Shown here one piece after another: positions 40,073 to 49,798 of a stretch of DNA of 64,000 bases. Origin of the DNA: Thermoplasmatota archaeon (GTDB lineage: Archaea; Thermoplasmatota; E2; DHVEG-1; B18-G2). The notes under the pieces were generated by a model. That model made no database searches and had not been told where the DNA came from. It was given only the letters and a program-made list of their open reading frames with translations. Where the stretch lies: positions 1 to 64,000 of the forward strand of contig JAPDJO010000029.1 in the NCBI GenBank assembly GCA_029259115.1, given 5' to 3'. The translations under genes were made by a program, and so were the position numbers. How positions within the stretch are numbered: the stretch's first letter is position 1; each line of letters begins with the position of its first letter.

Positions 40073-41449
40073 ATGAAAGATTTTGATGAGTATATTGAGA
40101 AATTTGAAAAAATCATGAAGAAATATAAGATACCAAGATCGAAATGGACACCACAAGATGAGGTTGTATACTCCCCAAAAGATCCTTTTAGAGTACCACC
40201 AAAGGAGGCGGAAGAATTAAGATTCAAAGCCCTGAAATACTCTTTTGCACATCACTATAAGAACAATACATTTTACAACAAACTATGTAAAGAAAAAGGG
40301 ATCAAACCGGATGACATAAAGAAACCGTCTGATCTTACCAAAATACCTCTCATACCAGATAAATTTTTCAAGGATTATCCAGAGGATGGTAAATCCTTTG
40401 CCATGTGGTTGAGCAATATTTATACAGGAAAACTTCCAGAGATCTACATCAAAAAGAGAAATCCAAAGACAGAGGATGTTATAGATGACTTCAACACCTC
40501 GGGTCTAACAGTTACATTGAGTAGTGGAACGAGTGGAAGACACACGTTCATACCAAGAGATGCCGATACAATAAGGAGAGCAAGCTACTCAATAGCAAAG
40601 AATGTAGTTTCGATGCTCTATCCTTTTTGGGAATACAATATGACAATGTATAAACAAACAGATCCATCTGGAACAAATCTCTGGGTTGGAAAATCTGGAG
40701 CAGTTATTACAGAGATAGTAAAAGAGGCAAGGGTAGGAACAAAAATAAAGATAACTCCAAAGATGGTTAGATTGAGTATGGGAGGAGCAAGAAATTTCAT
40801 AGAGAGAATTGAGAGCAAAATTATTAGATCGATTGCTAAGAGACACAGGGAGAAAATGATTGATGATTTTATAAATCTGTTAGAAGAAATGGAAAAGAGG
40901 GGGACAAAACTAGGTCTTATAGTTCAACCTTCTTTCATGAACATGATCATGAAAGTTCTAGAGAGGAGGGGACTAAGTTTTGACTTCAGTGAAAATGGAG
41001 CAATGTTGACAGGCGGTGGCTGGAAAATAAGTGAGAACGAAAGGATACCACACAAGGAGTACAGGGAGAGAGTAGGAAAGTATCTTTCTATACCAGAGGA
41101 AAGAATACTGGATGTCTATGGAATGGTTGAATGCAATACCGGAATGATACAATGCCCTGAAGGACATTACCTGCATATTCCCTACACTCAAATATATCCG
41201 ATGGTACTTGATGAAAATCTAGAACCCAAAGGATATGGAGAAGTCGGTAGATTTGCATTTTTGGAAGTCACAGCAAGCAGCTATCCGAGCTTCATAATAA
41301 CAGGTGACGAAGTCAAACTTCTAGAGCACTGCCCAGTCTGTGATAGACCTGGTCCGGTTCTAGAGCCTGAGATAAAGAGAGCAAAGGGAGAAGAGGTAAG
41401 AGGTTGTGCTGAAGAGATGAGGAGATTATTCTCTATTAGTGAGGATTGA
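40073..41449 (+). CDS. LuxE/PaaK-like acyl-protein synthetase paralog 2
   Basis: SSGTSGRHTFIPRD and identical Cys cassette. Confidence 0.75.
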   Translation: MKDFDEYIEKFEKIMKKYKIPRSKWTPQDEVVYSPKDPFRVPPKEAEELRFKALKYSFAHHYKNNTFYNKLCKEKGIKPDDIKKPSDLTKIPLIPDKFFKDYPEDGKSFAMWLSNIYTGKLPEIYIKKRNPKTEDVIDDFNTSGLTVTLSSGTSGRHTFIPRDADTIRRASYSIAKNVVSMLYPFWEYNMTMYKQTDPSGTNLWVGKSGAVITEIVKEARVGTKIKITPKMVRLSMGGARNFIERIESKIIRSIAKRHREKMIDDFINLLEEMEKRGTKLGLIVQPSFMNMIMKVLERRGLSFDFSENGAMLTGGGWKISENERIPHKEYRERVGKYLSIPEERILDVYGMVECNTGMIQCPEGHYLHIPYTQIYPMVLDENLEPKGYGEVGRFAFLEVTASSYPSFIITGDEVKLLEHCPVCDRPGPVLEPEIKRAKGEEVRGCAEEMRRLFSISED

Positions 41450-42239
41450 TACTGAGAAATTCTAAAGATATCATAAATATCCCTAGAACTGCAAGTAGAA
41501 CAGATATCGCTTTCATTAGTATATCTTCTGGAGAGGCATTTGCAAATTTGGCACTCAGATTTCCGCTTATTGCTGCTCCTATTCCAACAACTAATCCGCT
41601 GATTAAATCTACATTCCCATACATGGCATGAGCGAATGTAGCGAATAGAGCTGTTAGTGCCATGAGGAATGCTGCACCTCCAACAGCTTTATGCAACGGT
41701 AAATTAAAAACTAATAACAAGATAACAAAAAACCATATACCTCCAGTCGCACCGAATATGCTTGCTATCACACCTACCCACAGACCGATGCCAATTCCTA
41801 TAATTAATTTCAGATTTCTACTCTTTACGTTAAATATCGCACCAAATCTCTTCACCACCTCTTCCCTATCAAAGCCTTTCCTCCAGAGATATACACTCAT
41901 GAAAATTAAAACTATGCCGAATAAACCCCTAAGTTGAGCTTCTGGAGTTTTGAATGCTAATAATGCCCCTATCTGTGAACCTGGTATAGCTCCAAGAATG
42001 AGCCATATACAGGGTTGAAAATCTATATTCCTATTTCTGTAGTACACAGATGATACAACAGATGAGGCTATGAAGCTAGCAAGAAGCGTTGTCCCTATCG
42101 ATTCGTGAATCGAAAAACCTAAAAGAAGATAGAGCAAAGATATCATCACCACTGCGCCGCTGGCTCCGACTAAACCTATTATAATTCCCGCAAAAGAACC
42201 TATTCCAAGCATTATCGCTAAATCCATTGCAGATATCAT
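41436..42239 (-). CDS. TauE/SafE-family anion exporter/permease
   Basis: GLVGASGAVVMISLLYLLLGFSIHESIGTTLLASF; GATGGIWFFVILLLVFNLPLHKAVGGA. Confidence 0.85.
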   Translation of the reverse strand: MISAMDLAIMLGIGSFAGIIIGLVGASGAVVMISLLYLLLGFSIHESIGTTLLASFIASSVVSSVYYRNRNIDFQPCIWLILGAIPGSQIGALLAFKTPEAQLRGLFGIVLIFMSVYLWRKGFDREEVVKRFGAIFNVKSRNLKLIIGIGIGLWVGVIASIFGATGGIWFFVILLLVFNLPLHKAVGGAAFLMALTALFATFAHAMYGNVDLISGLVVGIGAAISGNLSAKFANASPEDILMKAISVLLAVLGIFMISLEFLSINPH

Positions 42240-42300
42240 TTTGCTGCAAGGTATCTCTATGGATGTTTAAAGAGGTTTGCAAGGTGGAAACTAATATAAA

Positions 42301-43716
42301 ATGCATGTGTTTTACTGTAAGGAAATGGTATCATTTGATGAGTATATCAGAAAACTTGATGAAAGACTCGAAAAATATATACCTCCAAAAAAAGAATGGG
42401 GTCCTCCAGAACACGCTGTTTACGGAGTGAAAGATTTATACAATGTACCTCTGAAGAAGGCAAAAGAATTGCAATTTAAAGCCATAAAATACCAGTTCAA
42501 AAGACACTACGAAAAAAATAAATTTTATAGAGAATTCTGTAGGGGTCAAGATATTGAACCTGAAAACATCAAGAAGTATGAGGATTTGGATAAAATTCCT
42601 CTTTTGCAGGACAAATTCTTTAAAGATTATCCAGAAGGAAGGGACTTTGCCGTCTGGTTAAGTAATACATTTACTGGAGATCTTCCAACTATAAGAATAA
42701 GAGAAAAGCACCCGACATACGATGATGTAATAAAGGCATTCAACTCAGCAGGTCTTGCTATATCTCATAGTAGTGGAACAAGCGGGAGACATACGTTTAT
42801 TCCGAGAGATAAAAAGACTTTTGATATAGCAGAGTATGCCCTTGCAAAAGCTATCGTATCAATGGTATATCCGCTATGGGAATATGATATTTCTGCATAT
42901 CTATTGATGCCGAATCCATTTAAAACAACCTTATTTGCTGGAAAGGTGTGTGGAGTCCTTTATGATGCTGTGAAAGATGTTACTTCTGCTATAGATAGAG
43001 AGATAACAACTGAGACAATAAGACTTCTAATGTCAGGAAGAGGAATAAAAGCCTCATTTATCAGATTGGCAGCAGCTATAAGTGGAAAAAAGATAATCAA
43101 AAACATAGTAAAATGGTTAGAAGAGAAAGAAAAAAAGAAAGGCAAGATTGCCTTCGTTGGTGCCCCTTATATATTGCATGAGGTCATAGAATATCTTAAA
43201 AGGGAAGGGAAAACTTTCGATTTCTCTGACAGAGGAGGAGTAGTAACTGGTGGCGGCTGGAAGATACATGAAAATAGAAGGCTGCCTGTCGAAGATTTCA
43301 TAAAGGAAGTTAATGAGACCCTTGGAATAAAGGAAGAACATTGTTTAGATGTCTATGCTATGGTTGAGGGTAATGGTATAATGACTCATTGCCCAGAGGG
43401 GCATTATCTACATATCCCCATAACATATCTACATCCAATGGTCATAGACAAGGATATGAATCCTGTAGATTACGAAGAATATGGCAGATTCGCCTTTCTG
43501 GATGGAACAGCTTATAGTTATCCAGGTTTTATTGTTAGCGGAGACAGAGTTAGAATGCTTGAGAGATGTCCAGTCTGTGATAGACCTGGTCCGGTTCTAG
43601 AGCCTGAGATAAAGAGAGCAAAAGGAGAAGAGGTAAGAGGTTGTGCTGAAGAGGTAAGGAGAATGTTGACAATGGATGTTGGTAGAGATCAGGGGGTGTT
43701 TGTTTGGAAAAGATAA
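42301..43716 (+). CDS. LuxE/PaaK-like acyl-protein synthetase paralog 3
   Basis: SSGTSGRHTFIPRD and identical Cys cassette. Confidence 0.75.
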   Translation: MHVFYCKEMVSFDEYIRKLDERLEKYIPPKKEWGPPEHAVYGVKDLYNVPLKKAKELQFKAIKYQFKRHYEKNKFYREFCRGQDIEPENIKKYEDLDKIPLLQDKFFKDYPEGRDFAVWLSNTFTGDLPTIRIREKHPTYDDVIKAFNSAGLAISHSSGTSGRHTFIPRDKKTFDIAEYALAKAIVSMVYPLWEYDISAYLLMPNPFKTTLFAGKVCGVLYDAVKDVTSAIDREITTETIRLLMSGRGIKASFIRLAAAISGKKIIKNIVKWLEEKEKKKGKIAFVGAPYILHEVIEYLKREGKTFDFSDRGGVVTGGGWKIHENRRLPVEDFIKEVNETLGIKEEHCLDVYAMVEGNGIMTHCPEGHYLHIPITYLHPMVIDKDMNPVDYEEYGRFAFLDGTAYSYPGFIVSGDRVRMLERCPVCDRPGPVLEPEIKRAKGEEVRGCAEEVRRMLTMDVGRDQGVFVWKR

Positions 43717-45134
43717 GTTTCCCTGAGCCCGAAAAGGTGTTGAAAGAAAAACCTTCTCTGAAGAAGTATCTGAAGTATTTACTGTTTTTTGGACCTGGAG
43801 CAATAATAGCCTCTGTAACCATAGGTCAGGGTCAACTCATACTAGGCCCTCAATTGGGGGCATGGGCTGGTCCAAGGCTACTTTGGCTTATAACCATAAA
43901 CATAGCCTCTTACATAATAGCATACCTAAGTTGCAGATATACCTTGATCACCGGACTCAACATGATGGACGTATTTTCTACCAAGTTGAAAGGGATTCTG
44001 AATATTATTTTCATACTGATAATGCTGATATTCGTTCCTATATTTGCAGCAACTATAATAACATCTCTTGGCCAAAGTCTAGCCTGGATGTTTGGCTTTG
44101 GAGATTATCTTATCTGGGGCATTTCTTTTGCTTTGCTTGCTGCGATACTTGCGGTAGCTGGAAGATATAGATTGCTGGAGTACACTCAATTGATTTTTGT
44201 TTTAATTCTAGCAATAGGAGCAATAGTATCGGTAGCTATGATACCCAATCTGAATCTTGCAGAGATAGTTCCACACTTTTTCACAATCGGTGATTTTCCA
44301 GAGTATCCGCAATGGGTCATAGATATGGGTGAAGCAACGAAGCCGATTCCTTTGTTGATACTGGGATACGTAGGTACCCTCACTATAACCATAGTTACGC
44401 TAGTTGGGTATGCTGGATGGGTAAAGGTAAAAGGCTGGGGTATCTTTAAGGATCAGAAAGATCCCGAGAGATTATCAAGAAGATTATTCTCTCTATTTAA
44501 GAAGGCCGGTAAGGTTGAATATCTTCCAAAGGATAAGAAGGAGATTAGGAAAGCAAAACTCCTAACAAAGCCTATATTGATAGATCTGTCTCTTGCTTTC
44601 ATATTCGTATCGATAGCATCTGCAGCATACATGATAGCAGGCTATTACCTGTTAGGCCCAAGGCATGAGTTACCCACAGATATAGATCTTCTCAAAAAAC
44701 AAGCAATTATATTTTCCAACATAGCGTCGTGGCTTAAGCCTCTATATCAAATAAGCGTATTCTTTGCCTTATTTGGTACAATCTATGGTGGATTTGAGGC
44801 TGCATCTAGGATGTTATATGAGACTAGTAAAAACCTGATCAGAAGGGTATCACTCCTAGACTATCCAAAGTTTATGCAATACTTCTTGATATATATTCTC
44901 GCACTTGGATTACCTCTAGCTATACTTATGAGATTTGGACTATCTGTTATAGTGATGTTGAGTATCACTTTACTATTCATAGGTGTTATAGGGGTCATAA
45001 TATATGGAGTAGGAACAATCTATGTCATACAAACTACTTTACCCAAAGAGTACAAACTAAATAAATTTACTTTATCTCTAGGAGTAATAGCAATAATATT
45101 ACTTCTAGTACCGTTTCTGTCATTTGTCATGTAG
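43704..45134 (+). CDS. Nramp-like/APC-fold transporter without canonical DPGN motif
   Basis: GPGAIIASVTIGQGQLILGPQLGAWAG in TM1 region; about 11 TM; overlaps 3' end of paralog 3. Confidence 0.7.
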   Translation: MEKISFPEPEKVLKEKPSLKKYLKYLLFFGPGAIIASVTIGQGQLILGPQLGAWAGPRLLWLITINIASYIIAYLSCRYTLITGLNMMDVFSTKLKGILNIIFILIMLIFVPIFAATIITSLGQSLAWMFGFGDYLIWGISFALLAAILAVAGRYRLLEYTQLIFVLILAIGAIVSVAMIPNLNLAEIVPHFFTIGDFPEYPQWVIDMGEATKPIPLLILGYVGTLTITIVTLVGYAGWVKVKGWGIFKDQKDPERLSRRLFSLFKKAGKVEYLPKDKKEIRKAKLLTKPILIDLSLAFIFVSIASAAYMIAGYYLLGPRHELPTDIDLLKKQAIIFSNIASWLKPLYQISVFFALFGTIYGGFEAASRMLYETSKNLIRRVSLLDYPKFMQYFLIYILALGLPLAILMRFGLSVIVMLSITLLFIGVIGVIIYGVGTIYVIQTTLPKEYKLNKFTLSLGVIAIILLLVPFLSFVM

Positions 45135-45164
45135 AAAATTATTCCAATTAAATTAGTCGTATAA

Positions 45165-45427
45165 ATATTCTCCATCACATCGAAGATCTAAGATCAGTTA
45201 TACGAGAAATCAAGAGAGTATTAAAGAGTGGAGGCATCGTATTTGTTCTAGATTTTTATAGAGATTCTCTCCTTGGAAAGATAATAAATCTCTATGAAAG
45301 GATCTTATCAAATCCCGGACTCATAGACCCTTTCCACCTCGAAAAACTTTTCAAAGAAGAGGGTTTTGAGGGAAAGATAAAAATGGTGTCTAATTTTCAG
45401 TATGTTTATCTCGGAAAGAAATCGTAG
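45165..45427 (+). pseudogene. C-terminal remnant of a class I SAM methyltransferase
   Basis: ...NILHHIEDLRSVIREIKRVLKSGGIVFVLDFYRDSLLGKIINLYERI...KKS*; upstream in-frame TAA, no start codon or SAM-binding N-terminus. Confidence 0.65.
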
Positions 45428-46040
45428 TCTTTCTTGAAATAACACAGATCTTTATCTTGTTTAGACCCTTCAAATCTTTCATATCCATTACCTCTATTTC
45501 TTCAAATCCAGAGGTTTGTAATAAATCTAGAACATATCTGAGGTTGTGAGGTTTAAATCCAAATATCTTTCCAAGAATTTTTCCAAAGATGTTATTCCTT
45601 ATAACTAGGACGAGAAGTTTGCCATCACTCTTGATAGTTTTATAAACTTCTTTAAAAAGATTTTCAGGATCTATATACTCTATAAGACCGGATGTAACAA
45701 CAAAATCCAAGGAATCTTCTTTAATTGGTATGCCCAGTGATAGATCAGCCTTTACCAAATCTATGTTTTTGATTCTTTCATTGCGCGTATATTCATGCAA
45801 AATTTTCAATAAACCATTCGACTCATCTACCGCGATCACTCTGCAATTCCTATTTCTCTTCGCTATAAATATGGATAGAAGACCTGATCCGCAACCTAGA
45901 TCAGATACAATTCCATCAAAATCGAATTTGTTGAGCAGTTTTCCTATCGCTCTCTTATATCCAAATACACTTATTATCCAATCATACAACCTCGGAAACT
46001 TTTTGAATAACAGATATCTCTGTATCGTGAATTTCCCCAT
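45390..46040 (-). CDS. class I SAM-dependent methyltransferase
   Basis: VSDLGCGSGLLSIFIAKRNRNCRVIAVDESNGLL. Confidence 0.85.
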   Translation of the reverse strand: MGKFTIQRYLLFKKFPRLYDWIISVFGYKRAIGKLLNKFDFDGIVSDLGCGSGLLSIFIAKRNRNCRVIAVDESNGLLKILHEYTRNERIKNIDLVKADLSLGIPIKEDSLDFVVTSGLIEYIDPENLFKEVYKTIKSDGKLLVLVIRNNIFGKILGKIFGFKPHNLRYVLDLLQTSGFEEIEVMDMKDLKGLNKIKICVISRKTTISFRDKHTEN

Positions 46041-46097
46041 TCAAGATGTAATAGATAAGAAAAACTTATGTATCTTTGCAAATTATTATTTTATAGT

Positions 46098-46182
46098 GCA
46101 GGGGTAGCCAAGCCTGGTCAAAGGCGCCAGACTCAAGATCTGGTCCCGGAGGGGTTCAGGAGTTCGAATCTCCTCCCCTGCA
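46098..46182 (+). tRNA. tRNA-Leu(CAA)
   Basis: GCAGGGG/CCCCTGC acceptor, anticodon loop CTCAAGA, long variable arm, T-loop TTCGAATC, discriminator A. Confidence 0.93.
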
Positions 46183-46185
46183 CTT

Positions 46186-46776
46186 TTAAAATCTGTTGAT
46201 ATGAAGAATTTTCTCGAGTCTTCTCTTAGGTACATGCATTACTCCATCTTTATCTCTCCAGTACCTTATCGAATCTTCCGCATCTTCAACAACAGATTTC
46301 TCTGCAGGAAAACCGAGAGCAATAACAGAATGGATATAGTATTCTGGTGGAATGTTTAAGATGTCTCTAAGAAAATCTCTGTCAATATTTCCAAGCATAC
46401 AGCTACCTATACCATAGGAATATGCTAGAATCATGATGTTCTCTGCAGCCAGCCCTACATCGATATCTGAGAATTGGCTGATTCCCTTCTTTACGAGAAT
46501 TACTATGTAAGCTGTCGGTCTCTCCTCCTTATCGGGCTTCCATTCAGGTTTTATATATCCTGCCCACCTTAGAGCAGGGAATATCTTGTCACATAATTTT
46601 TGATCGTTGATGACTATATATTCGAGAGGTTGAAGGTTTGCGCCGGAAGGCGCTAACCTAGCTGCGTTCACTAATTTTTTGAGAAATTCTAGAGGAATAG
46701 GGATCTGTTTGAATCTTCTTATAGATCTTCTACCAATAATAGCAGATTCCACGTCCATGCAGAAGAGAATACTCAC
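46186..46776 (-). CDS. nitroreductase-family protein
   Basis: IIGRRSIRRFKQIPIPLEFLKKLVNAARLAPSGANLQP. Confidence 0.88.
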   Translation of the reverse strand: MSILFCMDVESAIIGRRSIRRFKQIPIPLEFLKKLVNAARLAPSGANLQPLEYIVINDQKLCDKIFPALRWAGYIKPEWKPDKEERPTAYIVILVKKGISQFSDIDVGLAAENIMILAYSYGIGSCMLGNIDRDFLRDILNIPPEYYIHSVIALGFPAEKSVVEDAEDSIRYWRDKDGVMHVPKRRLEKILHINRF

Positions 46777-46821
46777 GGATAAGAAAACCCTTTTGTATCT
46801 ATTATCACATCATCTAAAATA

Positions 46822-48303
46822 ATGAAGATAAAAAGAAGGAAAGGCGGATTTGTAAAGACAGCACCAAAATCCCTAGAAAAGAAGATATTGGATAATGCAG
46901 TTAAGATTAAGGAAGACTTTACAATAATTCTACCAGTACCTGTAGATGAAAAATCTAAAAAATCCATAGGCAAGCTTAGAAAGAAATTGGAAAAGGTTTG
47001 GCAGTATAGAGACGATACCAAAAAACTTGAAAAGATTTCTAAAAAGAAAGGGCTGGAGTCTGCACTTGCAGGAATTTTGATACTAGCCAATAATCCTAAG
47101 GCTCCTTATCTAGCTCATGTTAAGATAGGGGATAGAGATGTCGCATATGCGTTGAGAGGAAAAGCAGAAAAAGAGAAACTTATTTCTTTGCAATACTTCG
47201 ATGATCCCGTGCTGCGTATTTTGGGATTTATAGATTTGTGCAGCAAAAAGAATCTTTCGTTATACTCATGGAAGGATAAATTCCTGTGCTCCTCAAAAGA
47301 TGATATCCCTGAAGATTTTCTGGAATTCCTGTCCACTTACCTAGGATTACAGAGGGAAGGGTCTCTACTAAAATGTCATCATATATGTTCAGATAGAGCA
47401 ACTAAGGAACATTTGTTGATTAGATTGAAAAATCTAAAAATAGCGATCTGTAGGGATTGCCTTGAGGATAAAAATACGGTTTTCGAGATAACAAAGCATG
47501 CTTTTATTCCGAATATCCAAAAGGTTTTAAGCATTGAGATAAAGTCAGAACTTCTAGAGTATGGGGTAGAGGTTGAGTACAAAGAAGATTATCTAAGCGG
47601 TAAATTGAATGACAGGGAATTCTTTGAGAGGAATCTTGAAACATGGAAAAATAAACTCAAAATCGAGGAAAAGAAAATCATCTACATAAATGGTAAAGTG
47701 TACAGTGATTTTACATCATTTCTAAATGAATTGGGTATTGAGAAAACTGAAAGAAAGGCAATCGAAATCCTTCTAACAAAGATAAACGAGCCTATTTTCT
47801 TGGATAGCAAAAATGTAAATGTAATTCTCGAAAGGTATTGGAAAAGCTATGGTGAAGAAATCTTGACCGAACTCTCAGACGATCCGAATCTAGCAAAGAA
47901 GGTATTTAATCCCAGCGAATCGCCAATCAAGCAGATAAGGCATCTTGAAAGTATTAGCAAAAAAATAGATAGAATCTCAAAATATCCAACTTATGAGAAT
48001 CTTCCACCTGTAGCAAAATTCATCGATGATATAGCAAAAGAGTATATAGCTCATGGTAAAGAGAAGGTTCTATCTATTCTATCCAAACCACCTAAGGGAA
48101 TTAAAGAGAGATCTTTGGCATATGCCTTTCTTCTTGCTCTTGGAAAAGGTGAGGAAAGAAAATGGCAATATAAGAAGGAAGAGGTGGAGTTTGGTGAATT
48201 TCTTAAAAGATATGTCGTGAAGCTCTTAAGCTCAAAACCGGAGGAGTACCATGAGAATCTGAAAATGCTCCTGTCTGTGAGTGGAGTGAGTGAAGAAATC
48301 TAG
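46822..48303 (+). CDS. conserved protein of unknown function (493 aa) with possible zinc site
   Basis: Long ORF; CHHIC...CRDC cluster. Confidence 0.7.
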   Translation: MKIKRRKGGFVKTAPKSLEKKILDNAVKIKEDFTIILPVPVDEKSKKSIGKLRKKLEKVWQYRDDTKKLEKISKKKGLESALAGILILANNPKAPYLAHVKIGDRDVAYALRGKAEKEKLISLQYFDDPVLRILGFIDLCSKKNLSLYSWKDKFLCSSKDDIPEDFLEFLSTYLGLQREGSLLKCHHICSDRATKEHLLIRLKNLKIAICRDCLEDKNTVFEITKHAFIPNIQKVLSIEIKSELLEYGVEVEYKEDYLSGKLNDREFFERNLETWKNKLKIEEKKIIYINGKVYSDFTSFLNELGIEKTERKAIEILLTKINEPIFLDSKNVNVILERYWKSYGEEILTELSDDPNLAKKVFNPSESPIKQIRHLESISKKIDRISKYPTYENLPPVAKFIDDIAKEYIAHGKEKVLSILSKPPKGIKERSLAYAFLLALGKGEERKWQYKKEEVEFGEFLKRYVVKLLSSKPEEYHENLKMLLSVSGVSEEI

Positions 48304-48371
48304 CAGTTATTGAAATTGGATCATAACTGTTGGAATATAAGAGAAAAGATCAAAACTTGAGATATCTTGAA

Positions 48372-48992
48372 TCAATAACCCTCTTTATTTCTTTCATAGA
48401 GTTCTACGGCATTTTTTATCATTTTTATTAAAACTCCCTTAGCCTCAACCGGGCTATTTTTACCTAAGAAACTGTAGCCTGTAGCATAGCAAGGTTTCAC
48501 AACCCCTCGATCATATCCCAGAGTTATAACAGTATACATCGGTACACCGCCTTGCTTTGAGATATCGAAGGATCTATAGACATCTCTGAATGTGCCATCA
48601 ACATGATCTAGATTAATATGTATTAGAGTTATTCCAGTTCCTGAGAAATTCTTTGTTTTGACTAGGAAAGGTTTTTTTATATCATCAACATCAAAAATTT
48701 CTTTGATTATTGGATCCATTTCATCACAAGCGGAACAAACGTCTATCCTAAAATGTAAGAAGACTGGTCCTTTGGATAGATTCTCAAGAATAAATTCAGG
48801 AAAATCTTTACCGTCCACTGTCTCAAATCTAAATTCCAGAATGGTCTTTGGATCCATCTTTATACAACTTAGACATAATACTGATACAATCTTATCTTTC
48901 ACATCACTATAAACGTGTGTAGATGCAAATATGTAAGACAGTGAGACTAGAGAAATTACAAATATACTTATGGCAAGATATGTCTTTTTCAT
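48372..48992 (-). CDS. exported thioredoxin-like protein
   Basis: Signal anchor; VFLHFRIDVCSACDEMDPII (CxxC). Confidence 0.7.
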   Translation of the reverse strand: MKKTYLAISIFVISLVSLSYIFASTHVYSDVKDKIVSVLCLSCIKMDPKTILEFRFETVDGKDFPEFILENLSKGPVFLHFRIDVCSACDEMDPIIKEIFDVDDIKKPFLVKTKNFSGTGITLIHINLDHVDGTFRDVYRSFDISKQGGVPMYTVITLGYDRGVVKPCYATGYSFLGKNSPVEAKGVLIKMIKNAVELYERNKEGY

Positions 48993-49798
48993 GTTCCCAC
49001 TCTATAGGTTATTATCTTTTTTGGGCAAGCCTCTATACATCTACCACATAGTATACACTCTGGCGATCTGTCCATATTTGGAACATCTATGCCCATTGGA
49101 CAAGCTTCTACGCATTTATTACAATGTATACACTTTTCCTTATCAACATAAACATGAAGTAAGCTGATCTTGTTGAAAGGAGCCATAAGGGCTCCAAGAG
49201 GGCAGAAGTATTTGCACCATCCTCTTTCAGAGAAAAATATCAGTATGATGAATAATACAAATACAACTAATGCCAATGGGAAGAATGGATTTGGAGTAAA
49301 TTTTCCATAGTTCAATATTCCTATTGGGATAGTCCCAACTAGAAAGCCTACAGGACATATATCCGTAAACATGAAACCTACGAAATATGGAGCGATAATA
49401 ACTAATACAATTAAATTCAAGTATTTTACATATCTGATTTTGCTTTTGATGCTCTCTGGAATTTTCATGGATAAATATTTGCTTAGTCTATTTCTGGAAA
49501 ACTTGGAAGTTGCTCTCTGTAACAGACCAATTGGACATATCCATCCACATACAGCTCTACCCAAAAGAGATGAGATTGATGAAAATAGAAGAACCGGGTA
49601 GAGAAGTAAAGGGAAAGATATTTTTCCCTTGTAAACCGCATGCTCCATAATACCAAGTGGACAACCTGCAGAGGCATAGGGGCATGCGTGGCAGTAAAAG
49701 AAGGGGTAACAAAAACCTGTTTTTATGCCTGTTGCTCCCAGGTTAGCAAAAACCAGAGATATGAATTGGGATATCAATCTCTTTATTTGTAATCTCAT
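48989..49798 (-). CDS. NapH/CcoG-like polyferredoxin membrane protein
   Basis: CGWICPIGLLQ, CKYFCPLGALMAP, CIHCNKCVEACP, CILCGRCIEACP. Confidence 0.85.
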   Translation of the reverse strand: MRLQIKRLISQFISLVFANLGATGIKTGFCYPFFYCHACPYASAGCPLGIMEHAVYKGKISFPLLLYPVLLFSSISSLLGRAVCGWICPIGLLQRATSKFSRNRLSKYLSMKIPESIKSKIRYVKYLNLIVLVIIAPYFVGFMFTDICPVGFLVGTIPIGILNYGKFTPNPFFPLALVVFVLFIILIFFSERGWCKYFCPLGALMAPFNKISLLHVYVDKEKCIHCNKCVEACPMGIDVPNMDRSPECILCGRCIEACPKKIITYRVGT

